Shown: positions 61,001 to 64,000 of the stretch, piece after piece
Layout of the letters: every line of letters starts with the position of its first letter
Position numbering within the stretch: the stretch's first letter is position 1
Source: Rugalucina vietnamica
Taxonomy: Eukaryota; Mollusca; Bivalvia; Lucinida; Lucinidae
Assembly: GCA_964017185.1 (NCBI GenBank)
Contig: OZ024878.1
Coordinates: 2,707,151 to 2,771,150 of the forward strand
Direction: 5' to 3'
Length of the DNA: 64,000 nt
Made by a program: the position numbers and the translations under genes
Notes under the pieces: model-generated
Seen by the model: the letters and a program-made list of their open reading frames with translations, nothing else
What the model was told of the DNA's origin: nothing
Database searches by the model: none

Positions 61001-61534
61001 ATAACATTTGAGCCTGTACATGAGGAAGCCAACAATTTGCAAAGGCGAAAACAAAGGCGCAGATCAGCTTCGCGGTAACCGCGAAACTGATCAGCGCCTT
61101 TGTTTTCGCTACACGGATAGTACAATCCCTCTCCTACATAAATCCAAAATTTCCAGCCTCTAACCATCTTCTGTCACTGTACAGCCCGGTTTGTGTATGA
61201 CCTGGTCGGAACCCAAATTGTTTGTTTTCTCACGCACAGGCTCATTTCTGATATTTTTCGTCGTCAGGTGAGAAGAGTACCCAACGTTGGTACAGTGTCA
61301 ACATTATCATACGCCTATGAAAATCCAGTTCCAATATACTACGGTAATGACGCACCCCCTCCATACCCCGGGACTACCGGAACCACAGGCTACCCTGGTA
61401 CGACCGCACTGTACCCCACCCCCGGGGGAGTAGCTGTCTCTGGTACAGTTGGGACCATACCAACGATAAGCTGTGGAACTACGGCTACAAACCAAGTGGC
61501 AAACGCTACTTCATTTGCTCTTCAGCCGAAATAA
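34140..61534 (+). CDS. type I membrane receptor with 5 CUB and 5 LDLa domains, 19 coding exons, 1035 aa
   Basis: Exons: 34140-34212, 35579-35854, 36779-36913, 37551-37685, 38848-38957, 39536-39701, 41555-41689, 41990-42124, 44649-44891, 46989-47123, 47728-47880, 48968-49216, 49962-50096, 50684-50920, 54473-54607, 55226-55336, 58440-58619, 59940-60037, 61268-61534; 3108 nt with consistent phases. Residues 1-24 signal peptide (MKTVYIIVNTLLIVTLQSVHG). Then CUB1 25-161, LDLa1 162-206, CUB2 207-343, LDLa2 344-388, CUB3 389-514, LDLa3 515-565, CUB4 566-693, CUB5 694-817, LDLa4 818-854, LDLa5 855-890, Thr-rich stretch, transmembrane helix about 915-938 with RRR stop-transfer, tail with PPPY (WW-ligand type). 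Every CUB is two exons, the second always 135 nt, and nearly all exons are phase 1-1, so modules can duplicate freely. CUB/LDLa ectodomains bind ligands outside the cell in LRP12/NETO-like receptors; ligand unknown. AATAAA signals follow at 61621 and 61653. Confidence 0.8.
35286..35566 (-). mobile_element. foldback MITE family A at the 3' end of intron 1
   Basis: Family A body (AAAACTGGGATATACAG, AACATAGATTGTAG, CCGCAATCAATGTG). Its right end (TTGCATGGATATTACGG) stops about 12 nt before the acceptor of exon 2 (35578). Confidence 0.7.
37150..37314 (+). repeat. tRNA-derived SINE, full-length
   Basis: Head GCCTCCGTGGTGCAGTGGTT..CTCGCCTTGTAAACC..GGTTCGATCCCGGGCTTCTCC has A and B boxes and a TGT anticodon loop (tRNA-Thr-like). 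Body GTCGGATGGGATTATAAACC..GGTCCCGTCTCC, tail GTTGGTGGGACGTCAAACCC and (CCAA)n. Pol III transcription of the parent family is inferred. Located in intron 3 of the CUB/LDLa gene. A diverged copy is at 60445-60680. Confidence 0.8.
37431..37602 (+). repeat. 86-bp tandem duplication of the acceptor and 5' half of the LDLa1 exon
   Basis: Two copies (37431-37516 and 37517-37602): ACATGCT.AGCCCGTTATTTT, CATTACAGGTAA.TGCTCTG, GAGCACATGTGTCGCAATGG. Only the second continues into the complete LDLa exon. Reading the first copy through shifts frame, so the used exon should start at 37551. Confidence 0.85.
37694..38198 (+). mobile_element. two adjacent foldback MITE family B copies in intron 4
   Basis: Copies 37694-37911 and 37981-38198. 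The first starts 8 nt past the donor of exon 4 (37686). Both carry the GTTTCCGA.CAGRTC, GCGCCTTTG and TTGGTTTTC blocks in reversed order relative to the 8410 copy. Confidence 0.75.
38400..38525. repeat. interspersed repeat R3 (GGTCACGGGGAGGT / ACCTCCCCGTGACC)
   Basis: CACCTCCCCGTGACCAACTT, CTGTTAAGTTAACGGAACAC, GGAACCAAAGTGACCTTTGC. Related copies at 26800-26905 (opposite strand) and a diverged one at 25680-25800. Noncoding. Confidence 0.6.
38984..39270 (+). repeat. CAT/CGT trinucleotide microsatellite
   Basis: About 285 bp of (CAT)n with a (CGT)n core (39153-39212). It fills half of the 578-nt intron that splits the first half of CUB2. Long His- or Met-rich open frames across it are artefacts. 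Confidence 0.95.
39320..39400 (-). repeat. tRNA-like SINE head, minus orientation
   Basis: On the minus strand: GACAAAGTGTTTAGAGAATTGG then GTTCCTGGTTCGAATCCCACC (B box GGTTCGAATCC). A complete tRNA cloverleaf is not evident. Confidence 0.5.
39720..39918 (-). mobile_element. foldback MITE family B at the 5' end of intron 6
   Basis: TGAGCCGTCTCGTGAGAAAA at the left and TTTTCCCATGGGGCGGCTCA at the right. It starts 18 nt past the donor of exon 6 (39702). Confidence 0.8.
40226..41461. mobile_element. non-autonomous hAT-type element
   Basis: Ends CAGGCTTGGGG and CCCCAACCCTG with long AT-rich sub-terminal inverted repeats (AATTACAATT / AATTGTAATT words). Flanked by GGGGGTAG and GGGGGTGG, a 7-of-8 match that fits the 8-bp hAT target-site duplication. 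1236 bp, no transposase. It is inside intron 6 of the CUB/LDLa gene. Confidence 0.7.
42025..42990 (+). repeat. six-unit tandem array made from the 3' half of the LDLa2 exon and its donor
   Basis: The true exon end (to 42124) is followed by five diverged copies with donors or former donors at 42300, 42481, 42662, 42846 and about 42986; period 175-184 bp, last about 140. Shared words: CCACGTGTCTGGGGTATAAC, ATGCGGAGATG, GACTGTCCTCTACCTCA, ATAACGTCCGGTAAGTG, CTAAAGTGGCCCATATACT. In the copies the third Cys codon TGT has become CGT where checked, and no good acceptor precedes them, so they look nonfunctional. Confidence 0.9.
43109..43400 (+). repeat. interspersed repeat R1 copy in intron 8
   Basis: Starts AAGGTACAAGTAGGCAAAGA and ends at CGCCTTGGAACGATCAGTAA. 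3' truncated compared with the 48462 copy. Confidence 0.8.
44015..44386. mobile_element. inverted-repeat DNA element with 7-bp target duplication
   Basis: About 370 bp. The left end CACTGGGTGCTTCCTTCGTC and the following ATATAAAAAGGTTTTGTTTG are matched by complements at the right end, giving inverted repeats of about 50 bp. Flanked on both sides by ATGACAT. Noncoding; family not recognised. Confidence 0.75.
44922..45620 (+). repeat. direct repeat pair around an insertion in intron 9
   Basis: TGGTATAGTTTCTTGACTAC..GTATTTCTTAACTATGTCCT at 44922-44988 recurs as TGGTATAATTTCTTGACT..GTATTTCTTGACTATGTCC at 45562-45612. The DNA between has a CGATCGTTTCATCGAGTAGA hairpin and no gene. Confidence 0.5.
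45715..45964 (+). pseudogene. LINE ORF2 C-terminal fragment
   Basis: Frame 45761-45964 reads VLEDEYHFLMVCPEYEDVRY, then FHSFMTSKNE and LAKYLFHSFPKR before TAG. Just upstream in another frame is DRLYRNCPLCMTKK. The CxxC...EDEYHFL.VCP.Y...R pattern is the zinc-knuckle end of non-LTR retrotransposon ORF2. A +1 frameshift joins the halves and the 5' part is missing. In intron 9 of the CUB/LDLa gene. Confidence 0.75.
46518..46950 (+). repeat. interspersed repeat R1, two nested or tandem copies
   Basis: A 5' piece (46518-46620) is followed by a longer copy (46643-46950). Both begin AAAAGGTACAAGTAGGCAAA; the second runs to TTACTGGCGGGCTTAAA. It ends about 40 nt before the acceptor of exon 10. Confidence 0.8.
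47137..47410 (+). mobile_element. foldback MITE family A at the 5' end of intron 10
   Basis: Starts TTACGAAAACTTGCCCATGC 13 nt past the donor of exon 10 (47124), has a shortened core (AACCGCTTCGGCTAATG) and ends GCACGGACATGTTTTCCTGA. Confidence 0.8.
47960..48382 (+). mobile_element. MITE family B followed directly by a core-deleted family A copy
   Basis: Family B copy 47960-48179, then family A 48189-48382. The latter has lost the palindrome (TTTTGCTCAGCAAAAATAAG joins the two inner arms). Both are in intron 11. Confidence 0.8.
48462..48820 (+). repeat. interspersed repeat R1, complete copy
   Basis: From GAAGGTACAAGTAGGCAAAG to CTTCTGTAGTGGTTC, about 355 bp. It is the clearest plus-strand example; compare 50177-50540 and 62288-62620. 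Confidence 0.85.
49398..49661 (+). mobile_element. foldback MITE family A, intron 12 copy
   Basis: Core GAACCGCATCGGCGAGGCGG intact apart from one mismatch, arms ACATAGATCGTGGGTAC / GTACCCACAATCTATGT, right end GCACGGACATGTTTTCCTGA. Confidence 0.85.
51021..53145 (+). mobile_element. AGCTCACCTGAGCC element with an internal 150-bp tandem array
   Basis: Starts AGCTCACCTGAGCCGAAGGC, then GGTGAGCTTATAG and GTCCGTGCGTGCGTCCGTCC; ends CTCTCAGGTGAGCGATCGTT. Between 51340 and 52890 a unit of about 150 bp (AATCCTGCCAACCGTGCCCC, TCTTCTTCTCTGAAACCACA, GCCCAGAGCTTTCATATTTT) is repeated about eleven times. Open frames crossing it are repeat artefacts. It makes up most of intron 14 (50921-54472). Confidence 0.85.
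53375..53610 (-). mobile_element. foldback MITE family B, intron 14 copy
   Basis: TGAGCCGCCTCGTGGGAAAA / TTTTCCCATGAGGAGGCTCA, and a perfect core hairpin AGCTTCGCGGTTACCGCGAA with flanking GGCGCTGATC. Confidence 0.85.
54747..54813. repeat. 67-bp GC-rich hairpin
   Basis: GCAAACAGTATAGCCC..GACGCCGC pairs with GCGGCGTC..GGGCTATGCTGTTTGC around a GTTCT loop. Foldback element; in intron 15. Confidence 0.65.
54967..55040 (+). repeat. AAAT tetranucleotide microsatellite
   Basis: (AAAT)n of about 70 bp with minor interruptions in intron 15. Confidence 0.9.
55347..55581 (+). mobile_element. foldback MITE family B at the 5' end of intron 16
   Basis: TGAGCCGCCCCATTGGAAAA / TTTTCCCACGAGGCGGCTCA with core GCTTCGCGGTAACCGCGAAG. 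It starts 10 nt after the donor of exon 16 (55337) and is flanked by ATATA and TATAT. Confidence 0.85.
55921..58085 (+). mobile_element. AGCTCACCTGAGCC element(s), one nested copy
   Basis: A first copy starts at 55921 and a second start (AGCTCACCTGAGCCGAAGGC) is at 56888. Shared blocks: ATCTTCTTCTCTGAAACCGC, GTGGAGC.TCC, CATGACCAAGATGGCCGCC, AGGTCAAGGTCATCTCTTGA (four times). The end CAGGTGAGCGTTCTCAGGAC..CCTCTGG is near 58080. Probably two elements or an internal duplication; noncoding. Confidence 0.8.
58212..58430 (-). mobile_element. foldback MITE family A at the 3' end of intron 16
   Basis: Degraded copy (AACATGTCCGTGTAATGC, ACCCACACTCTATGTTTT, ACTTTCGTAATG). It ends about 10 nt before the acceptor of exon 17 (58439). 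Confidence 0.75.
58722..59001 (-). repeat. interspersed repeat R1, minus-strand copy in intron 17
   Basis: GATACTTCTGTGGTGGTTCT through GATCTTTTCCTACTTGTACC; very similar to 655-926. Confidence 0.85.
59478..59692 (-). mobile_element. foldback MITE family B, intron 17 copy
   Basis: Diverged ends (TTTAGCCGCGTCGCGATAAA / TTTCTCATGACGTGGCTCA) with core hairpin CAGCTGTGCAGTTACTGCAC. Confidence 0.75.
60052..60325 (+). mobile_element. foldback MITE family A at the 5' end of intron 18
   Basis: TTACGAAAACTTGCCCATGT starts 14 nt after the donor of exon 18 (60038). Core CCGCCCCGCCGAGGCCG; right end ACGGACAAGTTTTCCTGATG. Confidence 0.85.
60445..60680 (+). repeat. tRNA-derived SINE, diverged, with two A-rich insertions
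   Basis: GGTTCGATCCCGGGCTGCC (B box), GTCGGATGAGATTA, then GGTCCCGTCTC twice separated by a poly-A run, and a tail GATGGTGGAACGTTAAACTA. Same family as 37150-37314. Confidence 0.65.
61009..61243 (+). mobile_element. foldback MITE family B at the 3' end of intron 18
   Basis: TGAGCCTGTACATGAGGAAG at the left, TTTTCTCACGCACAGGCTCA at the right, core GCTTCGCGGTAACCGCGAAA. It ends 24 nt before exon 19 begins (61268). Confidence 0.8.
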
Positions 61535-61620
61535 TATGACTACAACGGCGAAATATGATGAAAAATGACTTTCTGGTTCACGCATCATTATTACAGCAAC
61601 AAAAATAACTGACAAAGTAA

Positions 61621-61626
61621 AATAAA
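61621..61626 (+). terminator. polyadenylation signal of the CUB/LDLa gene
   Basis: AATAAA 87 nt after the stop codon at 61532-61534. A second AATAAA is at 61653 and a third at about 61815. Confidence 0.45.
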
Positions 61627-61995
61627 ATATCATTTGCTACTATGAAAAGCATAATAAATATTAAGATATAAACTAGTTAGATCTGCTGTGTTTACAACCA
61701 AGATTGACGCCATCTAAGCAATGTCGCCACAAATCGGAATTGTACTGACAATCTGACTGTCAATTGTCTTTTTTTAATTCGATCTTTCAAAAAATCCATA
61801 GGTTGCCCACTGAATAAACTAATGCCTTAATTTTATTGCTCGTGTTAGCTAAATCAAGCTGGTATCCAAAATGGTCGACAAAAAGTGAAATGTCTGGTAT
61901 CCCTATATATAATGGATACTTTGTAGAGGGTTCCGTGCGACGAGCTTGTCCACATCTAACAATTATTTTTATTTTCTACTCTGTTTACCACATTA

Positions 61996-62182
61996 CACTA
62001 CAACCTCGTTATAACGCCCCTCATTATAATGTGGTTTTCAATATAACACGGTCATGTCATGGCTCTCAAATTGATTATTTTATTATATGTCTATAGAAAG
62101 TAACCTCATTATAACACGGTTCACTTATAACACGGTCTGTTTCTTTGGACCCCAAAGATAGCGTTATAATGAGGTTGCCCTG
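61996..62182. mobile_element. pogo/mariner-type MITE with TA duplication
   Basis: 187 bp, left end CACTACAACCTCGTTATAAC, right end GTTATAATGAGGTTGCCCTG, flanked by TA on both sides. Internal AACACGGTC words repeat the end pattern. No transposase. Confidence 0.75.
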
Positions 62183-62287
62183 TACCACATAATCTGATTA
62201 AAGAAAGACTTCTGGATTTGCTAGAGTGGTAATTCAAAAGGGCATTAAAAACTTAAGTTCGCTTTATTTGGCATGTAATGACAGAAA

Positions 62288-62620
62288 AATGTACAAGAAG
62301 GCAAAGATCAGGAAAAGGCGGAATCAGAAAAAGATTCTCACTCCAAAAACCGAGATGGGAAAAAATCAAACTAACAGAAACTAGCCGAATGAGCAGCTAT
62401 TTTCCCAATAGGTGGCCACTCAGTTACTTTAACTTAACTAAAAATATGAAAACATACATAAGGCGCCAACAGCACAAAAAATTTCAAACACCAAGACATA
62501 AAACAAAAAGAACCACCACAGAAGCATCGCCTTGGAACGATCAGTAACACAAAGTTACTGGCGGGCTTCAACCGGTTTTACATGGCCATCACCTCACCCT
62601 CATCTTCTGTAGTGGTTCTA
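62288..62620 (+). repeat. interspersed repeat R1, copy downstream of the CUB/LDLa gene
   Basis: From ATGTACAAGAAGGCAAAGAT to TCTTCTGTAGTGGTTC, with a deletion in the TACTTATACCATG region. Confidence 0.8.
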
Positions 62621-62989
62621 ATATACATGTACACATATAAACAAGCAATAAGGAAATCATGTTAAGAGATATAAAATATAGGAACCAACGTATAACATAC
62701 ATGTATATAATACCGGAAAGCAGGGTGAGCAGTTATTGAAAGTAAGGTGGTCACAGTGCTAACTTGGACTCAACAAATAAAATGCAGAGGGCTAAATGAA
62801 CAGCCAAATGATATTCGGATGGCCACAAAGTCATACAACAAAAACTTATTATTGGAATAACTTGGATAAATATGAACCACCACGGTATTAAAGGCTTTTT
62901 TCACTAACTCTGACCAAAGTTGGTATATACTTTGGTCATGTCAGAATGTGTGTGAAGCTATATCCTATCTCCTGGATAATATTATTTTA

Positions 62990-63902
62990 TATTAGATTTG
63001 GGACCAAAGTGTAGAGACAAATTGATGAAATTCCGATGGGTACAAATTGCGCACCTCTCGTAGCTGATTTATGTTAAAGTTTATACTGCTACGAATAAGA
63101 TTTCTTGAATTCTCTTAACCGTGATAATCAAGCTGGTGTTAACGAGGCTTTTAATTCCTCTTCTATGTACCTCGAAGACATTTTGAACATTGACAACCCT
63201 TATTTTGAAGGTATGGTCAATCAAATTTATCCACCTGAACTACAGATGAACAAAGCCAAATACCGAAGCCCCCTTCTGAGATCTATATCATTCTGTTTCA
63301 AATGGATTTTTTTTCTTGTTAATTTATAATAAGCGCGATTGCTTTGATTTTGATATAGTAAATTTTCCGTTTTTGGATGGTGACGTTCCTCGTCGTGCTT
63401 CCTGTGGTGTATACATTTCGCACCATATTATGTATGCTAGAACTTCTTCAACAGGGCTATCGGTATCATAAACTTCGAAAAAAACTTTTCTACATTTTAT
63501 CGTAGACACTATGAATTGATTTCCAAAAATAATGTTGGGTTAAAAAGGTACAAGTAAATAAAAATAATTGTTAGATCCTTTGAAAGCAGTAAAAATACAA
63601 AGCTAGAAGATGGGCCATATTGTACAATTTCGGGTAATGAACCTTCATCAGTGACCCTTTATAAAACTTGCAGCGAAAGCCAGACATTTTGCTGCAATTT
63701 CAAGACGCTTTTAAGTGAGGGCCTTTCGGAACCTGAATTTTACGGTGACTTGGTTTACAAATTTAAGAAACTTATAGGAATGAATGATTTTTCCTTTCAG
63801 TTCAGAAAAATCATAACACGTTACAGACATAAAGGTTATAAATTAAATGTTATACGACAGTCTGCATGCTTAGTTTTTAAAGGGTTAACCAATCATGGTT
63901 GA
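62990..63902 (+). pseudogene. retroelement reverse transcriptase fragment, interrupted
   Basis: MGTNCAPLVADL (about 63037-63072), then NSSSMYLEDILNIDNPYFEG and QIYPPELQMNKA (63141-63261; YxDD-type motif here YLED), DFDIVNFPFLDGDVPRR (63348-63398), then the C-terminal LLSEGLSEPEFYGDLVYKF block (63705 on). Several frameshifts and stops, an internal deletion after 63445, and a 158-bp insertion at about 63546-63703. The catalytic Asp pair is altered to Glu-Asp. Same element as 1-303. Confidence 0.65.
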
Positions 63903-64000
63903 TAAGTAATTATGCTGGCTTCTTTGATTGCACGCCGGTGGGTCGGGCGTCAGACTGGATGATGGCCCCGACAAAAAGCTATTCATTTTAGTTGGTTGGG

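Overview
The window is animal nuclear DNA, most likely from a bivalve mollusc. It has spliced genes with GT-AG introns, an AT-rich background, dense short interspersed repeats, tRNA-derived SINEs and several foldback MITE families. The foldback family beginning AGCTCACCTGAGCC and the other repeats look like those of bivalve genomes; this placement is from recall, not a search.

Layout. 1-5.7 kb holds transposon debris: a retroelement reverse-transcriptase tail, a decayed Tc1/mariner copy, SINEs, a degenerate CCCTA-like simple repeat and GC-rich hairpins. 5.79-9.44 kb (+) is a three-exon gene for a stand-alone P2X7-type ballast domain (190 aa). 21.0-9.52 kb (-) is a ten-exon gene for a THAP-domain/transposase-derived protein (823 aa), tail to tail with the first gene. 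21-27 kb is intergenic and full of inverted-repeat elements. 27.16-28.38 kb (+) is a two-exon gene for a small secreted CS-alpha-beta (defensin-like) peptide. 30.8-31.2 kb (+) is a single-exon, secreted, single-Ig-domain protein. 34.14-61.53 kb (+) is the main gene: 19 coding exons joining in frame into a 1035-aa type I membrane protein with signal peptide, five CUB domains, five LDLa repeats, one transmembrane helix and a PPxY-containing tail. The last 2.5 kb is repeats plus a second, interrupted copy of the retroelement seen at the start.

The exon models were built by hand from splice sites, reading phase and domain fit. For each of the three long models the exon lengths sum to a multiple of three and all phases agree. 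None of this was tested against transcripts or databases.

The most interesting points: (1) MITEs of two families lie within about 25 nt of splice sites at eight intron ends of the CUB/LDLa gene, and introns 16 and 18 are bracketed by one family at one end and the other family at the other end; (2) partial-exon tandem duplications in two LDLa exons; (3) an extra intron carrying a long CAT/CGT repeat that splits only one of the five CUB domains; (4) the small CS-alpha-beta peptide gene, too split to be found by ORF search; (5) the convergent ballast-domain and THAP/transposase gene pair. Secreted or surface modules (defensin-like, Ig, CUB/LDLa) lie side by side on the same strand, which fits an immune or surface-recognition neighbourhood, but that is inference.
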